The notes: generated by a model from the letters alone, not told the origin. 7,226 nt of DNA from Acidobacteriota bacterium (GCA_019247235.1 JAFAPG010000249.1:1-7226); one strand, 5' to 3'; positions 1 through 6,490 are shown, counted from the stretch's first letter. Made by a program: numbers and translations.

Positions 1-2
1 CT

Positions 3-173
3 GGGATCGGCCAACACCTGTCGCCCACTCTGTTCAGCACAAACATGTATTTAGTTCTCACCGTAGCGCCGCTGGTTTTCCTGATTTTCTGGCTCGCGCG
101 AGTTCGCTTCACAAAGGCATACACTGGAAAGTCCACCCTACCAAGCGGTGATGCTTATTCGCTCGAAGCATAG
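3..173 (+). CDS. C-terminal tail of an integral membrane protein (5' end outside window)
   Basis: The frame is open from the left edge and ends at TAG 171-173, giving the last 56 residues of a protein. It begins GIGQHLSPTLFSTNMYLVLT. A strongly hydrophobic stretch (MYLVLTVAPLVFLIFWLA) makes one clear transmembrane helix. It is followed by a basic patch (RVRFTKAYTGK) and a polar tail ending YSLEA, as expected for a final membrane helix with a positively charged cytoplasmic end. That layout would suit the last helix of a transporter, for example of the major facilitator type, but no family-specific motif is visible and I do not name the family. An internal ATG at 45-47 could start a 42-residue single-helix peptide, but the frame is open upstream of it, so a truncated larger gene is more likely. 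Confidence 0.55.
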   Translation, partial: GIGQHLSPTLFSTNMYLVLTVAPLVFLIFWLARVRFTKAYTGKSTLPSGDAYSLEA

Positions 174-435
174 TCCTCCAGCCCGCTTTCCCGCTCACTC
201 CTCTAACGGCAGATCAGCCGTGAAGTTTCCCGATCACTCGATCAATAGGGATGGCTAGAAGGATGCGGGTGGCGGGTGGCGGACGCATTCTATGAAAATT
301 GTATTGATTTTGGCTTGACAACCATTGCCAGGAGCGTGATTTGGCAAAAAACGTTGGTTTGTGGGTCAACTTTCGGACTGTACTCGGAACCCGAGACGTG
401 GGACAAGTGCCTGGCGTCTGTGTCAAACTTTTTGC

Positions 436-710
436 ATGAAGCGCAAGCACATTTATCTGCTCTTAGCTCTGGTTGGTGCGTTGATTCCGTATCTCCGCTT
501 CGGCCCGTGGTTGCTTGAGCACGGGCTTGATGTGCGCTTGTTTTTTCATCAGATCCACGCCAACCGGGTGAGCGAATTCTTCGCCGCCGATGTAGGGAGC
601 TGCGAGGGTTATGGTGGGTTCCCGTTCTTGCTTTGCTGATCTTTGGTGTGTCTGTCTCCCTGCCGGTCTTGTTGTACCTGCGCGAAGGGCACGCAAGCCA
701 GCCGGGCTAA
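436..710 (+). pseudogene. Broken DUF2834 family small membrane protein gene
   Basis: DUF2834 proteins are membrane proteins of about 110 residues with no known function. The first part, from ATG 436, reads MKRKHIYLLLALVGALIPYL and continues RFGPWLLEHGLDVRLFFHQI, then HANRVSEFFAADV; this is the characteristic N-terminal half, with its first helix and the WLLEHGLD and FFAxDV motifs. That frame then turns into unrelated sequence (GSCEGYGGFPFLLC) and stops at TGA 637-639. The family's C-terminal half reappears in another frame from about 594: RELRGLWWVPVLALLIFGVS, then VSLPVLLYLREGHASQPG and TAA 708-710. The missing middle is the second membrane helix and the following loop, roughly 14-16 codons by my memory of the family. 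The frame change means the net loss is 3n+1 bases. The frame 1 product would be 67 residues and probably non-functional. No clear Shine-Dalgarno sequence precedes the ATG. The family call is from recognition. Confidence 0.82.
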
Positions 711-945
711 CGTAAAGAATTCGCTTCTGACCCGGCGCTTTGAAAACGTTTACAAGCGGTTCGTCGAAAATAACCGGCCAATCTGTAGGAACTGCGACCA
801 AAAGTGATGGTTCTTGTGGCGCCCACCCGCTCTTGTGCGCAGGTCGAAGTGTGCACGCACTGTGTCTCTTGGGCGAGCAAGCGTAAAAACCTCTGTTGCT
901 TTCAGGTTCAGACAGATCAGCGTACGAGACCGCAGTGTACTCGAA

Positions 946-966
946 GTGACACTCAACGGATGTCAC
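946..966 (-). repeat. Inverted repeat at the end of the response regulator gene
   Basis: GTGACA (946-951) and TGTCAC (961-966) form a perfect 6-bp stem around a 9-nt loop, and the right arm contains the regulator's stop codon (963-965). It is the only stem I see near the 3' end of the four-gene - strand run. No U-run follows on the - strand (the next bases are TTCGAG), so it is not a classical intrinsic terminator; it might protect a 3' end or be chance. The 252 nt between it and the DUF2834 remnant (711-962) hold no supported gene. Confidence 0.3.
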
Positions 967-1727
967 AGTCCGCGGATTCGCTGCCTGAGCGCCTTGGCCC
1001 GCCTCTCTCCGACATGAATTTCAGTGCGAGCGGCATCATCCATAATGATTAGAAAAGTGCTCTTCAAGAACGGACGCACTTCCTGAATCCGATCCACGTT
1101 GATTAATATTGACCGCGAAGCACGAAAGAATCCTTCCGCTGGAAGTGCGGCTTCCAGTTCGGCCATCTGAAAATTGATGGAATAAGATTCGCTCGCAGTG
1201 AATGCCCGTGCCACTCCGTCTTCGACGCGAAAAAATACGATGTCTGACGGTCGCAACAACAAAAACCTGTTGCGTTGTCTCACGACGACTTGGCGCATTG
1301 GGGAACATAACGCGGAGCTGACACGAACCACTCGCTCCTGCTCTGTTTCTTGGTCGCGACGGTGCAAGCGGCTGATTCGCTCGATGACGTGAATCAGTTT
1401 GTCCTGTTGTATGGGCTTCAGCAGATAAGCGATGGCATCGACTTCGAATGCTTCGAGCGCGTGCTGGTCGAATCCAGTCACAAAAACCACGTGCGGGTGC
1501 TCGACATCGGGAGGTAAATGTCGCAGCACTTCGAAACCGGTCATGCCCGGCATCTGGACATCCAGGAAAACAACGTCCGGTTGCAGCTCGATGATCTGGT
1601 TCAACGCCGTCACCCCGTTGTCGGCCTCGCCTTTGATCTTCACTTGAGGGCACACCTGCAACTGGCGCATGAGCCGCGAGCGCGCCGATACCTCGTCGTC
1701 GACAATCAGGGCAGTTAACGTTGTCAT
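963..1727 (-). CDS. LytR/AlgR-type response regulator (REC + LytTR DNA-binding domain)
   Basis: This is the cytoplasmic partner of the adjacent histidine kinase. The N-terminal receiver domain (about residues 4-120) has the acidic pocket D10-D11-E12, the phospho-acceptor D56 in VVFLDVQMPGMTG, the switch threonine T84 in VVFVTGF, and K104 in LLKP. All residues needed for phosphotransfer are present. After a charged linker (about 121-143), a LytTR domain (about 145-252) shows RNRFLLLRPSDIVFFRVEDG, the SINFQMAELEAALP segment and the hallmark FFRASRSILINVDRIQEV. LytTR domains bind paired direct repeats of about 9 bp. At 254 residues the length is normal. The start overlaps the kinase stop in an ATGA junction (1724-1727) with only a weak ribosome binding site, so translation is probably coupled to the kinase. 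Target genes are not shown by the sequence; the upstream genes of the same run are candidates. Confidence 0.95.
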   Translation of the reverse strand: MTTLTALIVDDEVSARSRLMRQLQVCPQVKIKGEADNGVTALNQIIELQPDVVFLDVQMPGMTGFEVLRHLPPDVEHPHVVFVTGFDQHALEAFEVDAIAYLLKPIQQDKLIHVIERISRLHRRDQETEQERVVRVSSALCSPMRQVVVRQRNRFLLLRPSDIVFFRVEDGVARAFTASESYSINFQMAELEAALPAEGFFRASRSILINVDRIQEVRPFLKSTFLIIMDDAARTEIHVGERRAKALRQRIRGL

Positions 1728-3712
1728 GACGGGATCTTAATAGTGACGCGGCAGCCAGTCTCCGCCGGGCGCTCGACAACCAACTCTGCCTTGTCGCCAT
1801 AGAGTGTCCGCAAGCGTTGGGTGATGTTTGTCAGTCCCACCCCCGTAGATCTGGATTTGCGATTACCGTTGGCCCTCGCTCCCGGAGGATGTTCAACCAT
1901 TCGACCGACGAACCCGATTCCATTGTCTTCGACGACCAGTAAAAGGCCATGGTCGAGGCATCGTGCCGAAACAAACACCTGTCCACCTTCAACTTTCGGT
2001 GCAAGCCCATGGTTGATGGCGTTTTCTACCAGAGGCTGCAGAATTAATGCCGGCACCTGCATCTCCGCAGTTGTCGAATCCATGTCGATGTGGACCTGCA
2101 AACGATCGCGGAAGCGCGCCTCCTCGATCTCAAGATAGCGCCGTACAAACTCGATCTCTTCCCGCACCGTGATCATCGATTTCTGGCTGTGCGTTAGTAC
2201 GTGCCGAAACACGTCGGCCAGCCTCTCCGTCATTTTCTCGGCTTTTCCCCCGTCAACCGTAATGAGGTCAGCAATCGTGTTCAGAGCATTGAACAGAAAA
2301 TGGGGATTGATCTGTGCACGAAGTGCTCGCAGTTCCGCTTCCATGGTCTGATGGAGAAGCATCGCCTCGCGCCGCTCGTGTTCTATTTTTTCGCGCTCGA
2401 TGCGCAATCCTGCCAAGCGGATCGAGATAACGTGCGCCAAGTGCCGGAGAAACACCTCTTCGGAGGCTAGAAATCCCCGCTGTTCGGTCGAGCGTGCGAT
2501 CGCGATCACATAAACCACATCCTGCCCGTTCCGGCAAATGCGCACTAAGGCGTCCGCGGCCAGGTCTTCAATATGAAAAAAGTGCGAACCAGGCTGTTGC
2601 TCCAAAGTCTCGGATTCACGCAAGCCTCGCAGCAAATCCGGCGAAAGCGATTCGGCAGGCACAATTTGCGTCTTCGGAAACTGAAATAACTCGAGCAAAG
2701 TATCCTCGCAGCGACGAAGAACCGCGGGCTCATCCGGAATCTGTTGAAGCGAATTGGAGAGTCGACCCAGTTCCGCATCAAAGTCAGGCTGCTCGAAGAT
2801 CCGCTGCGTCAGTTTCCTAATTCCGCGGTTCAGGAGCGAAACTGACAACGCCAGTATTGTTATCGAGGCGATCACAGCAATCGCGAGTGCTGCTGGGCGA
2901 TCGGTCTCGTTCGGCAAGCGGGCGAATAGATTCTCAATGCAATACCAGAGGAACGATCCAGAGAGAATCACTGACAGAACTTTCAGCGCTCGCTCAACAA
3001 GGATATCCGTATAGCGCGACCTAGCCAGCAGAATGAAGGCGGCCACCGCAACGTAGTTGATTGATTGCTCCGCGTACACTGATAGCCCTATTCGCAATGC
3101 TGGCGGTAATGATCCGAAAAGAGGGATTAGCGCCGCTACAACCACTGGTCCTATCACTCCAAAGCCGGTAACCTTGGCACATAACCTGGTTGTTCTGACC
3201 GGGCGTGAAGATAGGGCTAGTGCCATACCGATGAGCACGAACACGTATAGGCTTGCTTCCACGGCGATTCGAATCGCGGTGCGCGAAAGTGGTGCATTCG
3301 AGTGGAGCGTATCCATCCAGAGCCAAACCGTCAGCCACACGCCAAAACTGACAGCCAGAGTCTGGAGAATCGTATGAACACGCTTTCGCCATCGACCTTC
3401 AACCGACAATTCCCAGGCGCTTAATACCGCCCAAGTCAACAAAGTCAGGCCGCTATAGCCGAATGCGCACGCCACTCTTGGAGGGACAGACAAGTAGCCA
3501 TAGCCGAGGGTGATCAGGAGTGCGTTTACGAGATCGCCTCCATTCCATGCCATAAGAGCCACGCTGAGCAGAATTCCCGGACGTCGCAGCGATTGAATAT
3601 TCCAAGACGCCTTGACCAACTGCACGAGTACGATGGAGATGCACAGGCCGATCAGGCATCCAATCGTCTGCCAAAGCAACAAAGTATCTGTGACCTCGTA
3701 CAATTTATTCAT
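1724..3712 (-). CDS. LytS-like membrane sensor histidine kinase (multi-TM, GAF-like, HisKA-7TM-type H-box, HATPase)
   Basis: It senses an unknown signal and phosphorylates the regulator encoded directly downstream. Residues 1-300 hold about eight or nine hydrophobic segments (near 14-33, 46-69, 83-104, 113-132, 146-167, 182-200, 216-231, 243-258 and 274-294). Residues about 310-435 look like a GAF domain, and 433-466 is a charged coiled coil leading into the catalytic part. The LytS-type phospho-acceptor motif is AQINPHFLFNALNT with H471. The ATPase domain has the N-box LVENAINHGL (N564), the G1 box VEDNGIGF (D596) and the G2 box TGVGLTNI (G624/G626). All catalytic motifs are intact, so the enzyme should be active. 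The 662 residues are long because of the large membrane part, which I cannot assign to a named sensor domain. A good Shine-Dalgarno sequence (TAGGAG, 9 nt upstream) supports the ATG at 3712. The stop overlaps the regulator start by four bases. Confidence 0.95.
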   Translation of the reverse strand: MNKLYEVTDTLLLWQTIGCLIGLCISIVLVQLVKASWNIQSLRRPGILLSVALMAWNGGDLVNALLITLGYGYLSVPPRVACAFGYSGLTLLTWAVLSAWELSVEGRWRKRVHTILQTLAVSFGVWLTVWLWMDTLHSNAPLSRTAIRIAVEASLYVFVLIGMALALSSRPVRTTRLCAKVTGFGVIGPVVVAALIPLFGSLPPALRIGLSVYAEQSINYVAVAAFILLARSRYTDILVERALKVLSVILSGSFLWYCIENLFARLPNETDRPAALAIAVIASITILALSVSLLNRGIRKLTQRIFEQPDFDAELGRLSNSLQQIPDEPAVLRRCEDTLLELFQFPKTQIVPAESLSPDLLRGLRESETLEQQPGSHFFHIEDLAADALVRICRNGQDVVYVIAIARSTEQRGFLASEEVFLRHLAHVISIRLAGLRIEREKIEHERREAMLLHQTMEAELRALRAQINPHFLFNALNTIADLITVDGGKAEKMTERLADVFRHVLTHSQKSMITVREEIEFVRRYLEIEEARFRDRLQVHIDMDSTTAEMQVPALILQPLVENAINHGLAPKVEGGQVFVSARCLDHGLLLVVEDNGIGFVGRMVEHPPGARANGNRKSRSTGVGLTNITQRLRTLYGDKAELVVERPAETGCRVTIKIPS

Positions 3713-3750
3713 GAGGCATTGCTCCTACTGACCCAGTATCGAGTAAATCT

Positions 3751-3792
3751 TCGCAAAGTGGATCCTTTGTCGCAAAACCCGTCGGTTGCGAC
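3751..3792 (-). promoter_or_regulatory. Cluster of TCGCAA repeats upstream of the kinase gene, possible operator
   Basis: The 85-nt gap before the kinase gene contains TCGCAAA twice in the same direction (3751-3757 and 3770-3776, 19 bp apart, near two helical turns). The second copy also forms a perfect 7-bp inverted repeat, GTCGCAA (3769-3775) with TTGCGAC (3786-3792), around a 10-nt spacer. CAAAG (3754-3758) and CTTTG (3765-3769) form a further small palindrome across the pair. Paired direct repeats about two turns apart are the known arrangement of LytTR sites, so autoregulation by the downstream regulator is a reasonable inference. I cannot identify a matching -35/-10 pair, and no U-run makes the hairpin a terminator. 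Confidence 0.35.
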
Positions 3793-3797
3793 TATTC

Positions 3798-4958
3798 TCA
3801 GAATAAGAACTGCGCCAGGTCGCGTCTGGGGCTTGGCCTTCCGGGGCTGGCAGCATATCCCATGCGAAAGGTGAACAATCCCGCCCAGTCAGACTCGCCT
3901 ATTATGCCGGCTAGATCATGAGTAAACCTGGGCGGTAGCTGAACCGTGGCCTCACGGTCAATTCGCTCATGGATCTGATTGAGAGGTTGCATGGCAAGTC
4001 CATTGGCTGTCGCCCAGAGATGCATCCTCTGCCATAGTCGGCCGACATGGACGCGTGTCTCCTTGCCTGCCGGTTGCCGTGCGATGAGTGTCCCGAAGAT
4101 CGAGCCTGGCCCACAGTGTACGGCCTTTGTTCTCTCGAGAAATACTCGATCGGCCATCGACGGCGATGGCTCAGGCATCAACTTAGCGACCGCCGTCATA
4201 ATTGGCGACAAGCCTTGCGCATCCAAAGTAACGCCATCACGGTGCCGCTCGATGGCGGCGTGTGTCGCGCGATACCACCGGGAACTGTCGCGGCTCTGCT
4301 CGTGATCGGCAACGATAGCCTCGCTGGCCGCAATAATGAGTTCCTTGATTCGCTCCCGTGATGAAGCATCCGTCCACATCTTGATTTGGATTGCGTCCGC
4401 TTCTAGGTTCAGCGCTTCCATCTCGCGGATCAAGTCAGCCGGAACGAACTTGTTCGAAAGATATGGACCGCGGTTCGTATGGCGGTGTGGAATTGCCTGG
4501 TATAGCGCCGATGGCTGAGCTGTACCTGCTCCGAAAGTAATGGAGGCGATGTTCTCAGTGGCGGGATCGGAATCGTAGACGATTTCTCTGACTCTACGCC
4601 CCGCGTATACCGCTGCGACCACCAGGTTCTCCAGCGCGCAGCCGGTGCCAATTTGTTGTTCTCTGAACAGCGGATCAATCGTACCAATGTTTCGTTTCGT
4701 GTCGGCAAACAAATCCACTCGACTGTCCGTGATCCGAAAGCGCCATGGTTGGGTGTTGTGGGGGCTGGCCGCGAGAATCGCCGCATTGGCTGCCAACAGC
4801 AGACCAGTGCCGTGCGGCCAGCCGCACCAGGGTTGATAAGCAGCACCGTCGCATGGTTGAAGCACGCTAATTTCTTTTAGCCGCCAGGCGAGACCAATCG
4901 TTGCTGCTCCGCTGGCAAAAAGGCCCGATTCAAGCAGTTGTCTACGTGTCATCGCCAT
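3798..4958 (-). CDS. Acg-type nitroreductase-family protein with twin-arginine leader
   Basis: It belongs to the Acg branch of the FMN-binding nitroreductase superfamily, in which two nitroreductase-like halves are fused. Some members are thought to sequester flavin rather than catalyse. The N-terminus MAMTRRQLLESGLFASGAAT has a paired arginine followed by a hydrophobic stretch, which suggests Tat-dependent export or membrane anchoring of a folded flavoprotein. Family motifs follow in order: AILAASPHNTQPWRF (about 60-74), the DPLFREQQIGTGCALENL segment (95-112), RHTNRGPY (159-166), MHLWATANGLAMQPLNQIHE in the second half, and a terminal MGYA...PSPRR (ending about 379). Length 386 is somewhat above typical nitroreductases and normal for this branch. 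The first ATG (4958) has AAAGGA about 8 nt upstream and is preferred over the ATG at 4952. The gap to the preceding DUF3313-like gene is only 60 nt. Substrate and true redox activity are not shown by the sequence. Confidence 0.88.
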   Translation of the reverse strand: MAMTRRQLLESGLFASGAATIGLAWRLKEISVLQPCDGAAYQPWCGWPHGTGLLLAANAAILAASPHNTQPWRFRITDSRVDLFADTKRNIGTIDPLFREQQIGTGCALENLVVAAVYAGRRVREIVYDSDPATENIASITFGAGTAQPSALYQAIPHRHTNRGPYLSNKFVPADLIREMEALNLEADAIQIKMWTDASSRERIKELIIAASEAIVADHEQSRDSSRWYRATHAAIERHRDGVTLDAQGLSPIMTAVAKLMPEPSPSMADRVFLERTKAVHCGPGSIFGTLIARQPAGKETRVHVGRLWQRMHLWATANGLAMQPLNQIHERIDREATVQLPPRFTHDLAGIIGESDWAGLFTFRMGYAASPGRPSPRRDLAQFLF

Positions 4959-5018
4959 GGCGTTGTCCTTTCACAGCAAGGAATGCTTGGTTTGTTTCGG
5001 CTCGTGTGTTGTTGGCTC

Positions 5019-5705
5019 TTAGTCGGGCCGTACGGCGGCGCTTTCCACCGTGTTGAACTTACTGCGAAGCAACTGGATATCCTTATTTATCTGTTTCGAG
5101 GTGCGATTTAAGGATTTCTTGGCGTGGCCGAGGCTCCGTGTGCTGGAGAAAACGTCGTAGTTTCGCCCCCTACGACCGATTGTCAATTCGGCCAGAGTTT
5201 TGCCGGTGTCTCCATCGGCGACTTCGATGTGTGTTGTGGCACCGCCGAAACTCAAAGGAGCCTGAATTGCCGCGAGACTGATGATGTTCAGAGCCTTATT
5301 GCTTCGCCGGATTTCCGTCACTGTGGCGCGGAGCTGCAACTTGCGCCCCGTCCTCATACTCGTAATATCGGCAAACTGTCGCTTAAGCGACTCGGCGAGC
5401 GACGTCTTCAACTGTTCGATCTCGCGATCACTCAGCGGCTTCTTCAGGTTAGTCGCGGCGATGTCCACGGAAACGACGTCGACCTTACCATAGCTGGACC
5501 AGTCAATATCCGGGTTGGCACACACGTAGTTGCTTCCTTTCGACGCCACCATCTGCATGTCGCACGGCGGGGCCGGAACATGTTTTGAGGTTAGAAACCG
5601 TACAGTCAGTGGGAGGGTGACCGGGACAGCCACCAAGCCTGGACCTGCCCAGCTCGTCGCCGCAGAAAGCCCTACAAAAATCAGCGTTCGAACCATCGAT
5701 CGCAT
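5019..5705 (-). CDS. DUF3313-like exported protein
   Basis: The N-terminus MRSMVRTLIFVGLSAATSWA looks like a signal peptide, with likely cleavage around residue 20 (SWA-GPG). There is no lipobox cysteine, although many relatives are lipoproteins. The mature part has the DUF3313 pattern: a first strand after WSSYGKVDVVSVDI (69-82), LSDREIEQLKTSLAESLKRQ (91-110), RKLQLRATVTEIRRSNKA (121-138), then GGATTHIEVADGDTGKTLAE (154-173) and a basic helical tail with HAKKSL. The family has no established function. Two cysteines (C48, C62) could form a disulfide in the periplasm. The ATG at 5705 has AAGGAGA 5 nt upstream, so this start is well supported. The gene leads the four-gene run and is followed 60 nt later by the nitroreductase-like gene, suggesting a shared envelope role and co-transcription. 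The family call rests on pattern recognition, so an unnamed relative is possible. Confidence 0.75.
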   Translation of the reverse strand: MRSMVRTLIFVGLSAATSWAGPGLVAVPVTLPLTVRFLTSKHVPAPPCDMQMVASKGSNYVCANPDIDWSSYGKVDVVSVDIAATNLKKPLSDREIEQLKTSLAESLKRQFADITSMRTGRKLQLRATVTEIRRSNKALNIISLAAIQAPLSFGGATTHIEVADGDTGKTLAELTIGRRGRNYDVFSSTRSLGHAKKSLNRTSKQINKDIQLLRSKFNTVESAAVRPD

Positions 5706-5710
5706 ATCGT

Positions 5711-5743
5711 CTCCTTGCCAGACTCAGTTTGGTTTTGGTCTGG
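5711..5743 (-). promoter_or_regulatory. Shine-Dalgarno of the DUF3313-like gene with an abutting stem-loop
   Basis: On the - strand the leader reads CCAGAC, a 14-nt A-rich loop, GTCTGG, then one base and AAGGAGA, followed by the ATG. The 6-bp stem (5718-5723 with 5738-5743) ends right beside the ribosome binding site (5711-5716 on the + strand as TCTCCT). Such a position could tune initiation or protect the mRNA 5' end. No riboswitch class is recognised. About 30 bases further upstream, TATATC (- strand, near 5765-5770) is a possible -10 box, but no -35 box is found at a suitable distance. Confidence 0.35.
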
Positions 5744-5830
5744 GGTGATGCGACAGTAAGCTCGATATAGGCTTTTCCCCAACGAGATCCGCGTCAGCGT
5801 GGAAATTCGCTTTTGAGTGTGGATGGGTCG

Positions 5831-5874
5831 GTGCTCTCCATCTGGAAGTCACACCAGGTGGGCAAATGGAGCAC
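5831..5874. repeat. Imperfect long inverted repeat in the divergent intergenic region
   Basis: GTGCTCTCCAT (5831-5841) can pair with ATGGAGCAC (5866-5874) with a two-base bulge. Within it, CATCTGG (5839-5845) can alternatively pair with CCAGGTG (5854-5860) through one wobble pair. The two pairings share the CAT bases, so they compete for them. There is no U-run on either side, so it is not a terminator. It lies about 130 nt upstream of the DUF3313-like gene and could be an operator or a structured leader. Confidence 0.35.
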
Positions 5875-6320
5875 CCTATATACGAGTCGGAAAGCAGAAA
5901 CTAGTAACGACAGCGGCTCTCTAACTCGTGGCTGCGAACACATCCCTTCGCAGAAGGTGGTGTAATCGCGTCACCTGGCGATGCCAACGTGTCGTAGTTT
6001 ACAAGATATGGAGATCCTTCGGTCCTGCGGATCGTAGATGAACCGACTCACAGCCGAAACCTGACGAGGTGAGAATTCGTGTCAAGGCGGCCAGGTTTTC
6101 GCTCGGAGACGTGTTGCAAAGAGCCAGATTGTTCTTCGCCTGGCAACTTTACCCTGGTGTTGACCTTGTTGTTGCCTGCGATCGAACCGCACATGGTTGA
6201 CTATCAATCGTCTGTCGCGATCGCACCTAGTACAACTCCGAATGGTACCGGGGTGGTAATTCTTTATACAACTCTTTTACTGCAAGGGGTTCACATGATT
6301 GGAAGGTCAAAACGCAGGCC

Positions 6321-6329
6321 AGGAGGTGA
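6321..6329 (+). promoter_or_regulatory. Nine-base consensus Shine-Dalgarno
   Basis: AGGAGGTGA is the full complement of the usual 16S rRNA 3' end (TCACCTCCT). The AGGAGG core lies 7 nt before the ATG at 6334, near the ideal spacing. It is much stronger than the site of any other gene in the window, and it is the main reason to believe that the 24-codon frame after it is translated. Confidence 0.7.
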
Positions 6330-6333
6330 AAAA

Positions 6334-6408
6334 ATGAAATCATGGAAGAAATTGGCCCTGACGGCGTTCCTACTGACCACCATGGGCGGCACGACCCTGA
6401 TCGCATAG
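6334..6408 (+). CDS. 24-residue signal-peptide-like small ORF ahead of araC
   Basis: The peptide begins MKSWKKLALTAFLLTTMGGT and ends TLIA before TAG 6406-6408. Three lysines followed by a hydrophobic core make it look exactly like a signal peptide or a single-pass small membrane peptide. Its ribosome binding site is the strongest in the window. Reading through the TAG gives 18 more codons (DRDDFVGTEGDQRIVQRC) to TGA 6463-6465. The ORF could therefore be a leader peptide, a genuine membrane microprotein, or the surviving start of an exported protein gene whose CAG (Gln) became TAG or whose body was lost. The frame is also open upstream to a GTG at 6079, but that extension does not resemble protein. 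I do not recognise a family. Confidence 0.45.
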   Translation: MKSWKKLALTAFLLTTMGGTTLIA

Positions 6409-6415
6409 GACCGTG

Positions 6416-6490
6416 ATGATTTTGTTGGAACGGAAGGTGATCAAAGAATCGTGCAACGGTGCTGAAAATACAGATAAAATCATCGCCTAA
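6416..6490 (+). CDS. 24-residue small ORF overlapping the araC start (TAATG)
   Basis: From ATG 6416 the frame reads MILLERKVIKESCNGAENTD and ends KIIA before TAA 6488-6490, whose last base is the first base of the AraC start codon. AGGA at 6407-6410 sits 5 nt before this ATG and is a usable ribosome binding site. The AraC start itself has no recognisable Shine-Dalgarno sequence, so translation of this short ORF could deliver ribosomes to araC. The peptide has no recognised family. Its frame differs from that of the preceding 24-codon ORF. The coupling is an inference from the overlap, and a non-coding gap remains possible. Confidence 0.3.
   Translation: MILLERKVIKESCNGAENTDKIIA

Larger units (their letters stand above)
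5706..6333. other. Divergent intergenic region of about 630 nt without a supported gene
   Basis: This separates the - strand run from the + strand AraC cluster and should contain the promoters of both. No reading frame on either strand resembles a protein. Structural items seen are the stem-loops at 5718-5743 and 5831-5874, ACGAGT/ACTCGT arms near 5882 and 5924, and GATCC/GGATC at 6013-6017 and 6029-6033. Close to the AraC side, GCGATCG occurs at 6178-6184 and 6217-6223 (39 bp apart), and TACAACTC at 6231-6238 and 6267-6274 (36 bp apart). TTGAC boxes lie at 6160 and 6197 and a TATACA at 6265-6270, but none pair with canonical spacing, so no promoter is called. Confidence 0.5.

Noticed and set aside
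265..282. GCGGGTG-GCGGGTG-GCGG short tandem repeat
   Set aside because: Only two and a half 7-nt units in a G-rich stretch; too short to distinguish from chance.
315..343. TTGACA at 315-320 as a promoter for the DUF2834 gene
   Set aside because: The hexamer is perfect, but the bases 17-18 nt later (GATTTG or ATTTGG) are a poor -10 box, and the gene start is over 110 nt away.
463..966. Long open frame on the - strand (167 codons) below the response regulator
   Set aside because: It runs antisense across the recognisable DUF2834 remnant, its translation has no family features, and it is rich in Arg, Pro and Ser as expected of a shadow frame.
1036..1800. 254-codon - strand frame across the regulator gene
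   Set aside because: It is a shadow of the REC-LytTR gene in another frame, with an Arg/Ser-rich translation and no motifs.
3793..3803. ATTCTCAGAAT palindrome at the end of the nitroreductase-like gene as a terminator
   Set aside because: The stem is five A/T-rich pairs with a one-base centre and no U-run, so it cannot form a terminator hairpin.
6079..6408. GTG-started 109-codon frame with AGGTGA upstream that includes the small ORF
   Set aside because: The Shine-Dalgarno sequence at 6067-6072 is acceptable, but the first 85 codons do not look like a protein, and the internal ATG at 6334 has a far stronger site and starts a coherent signal-like peptide.
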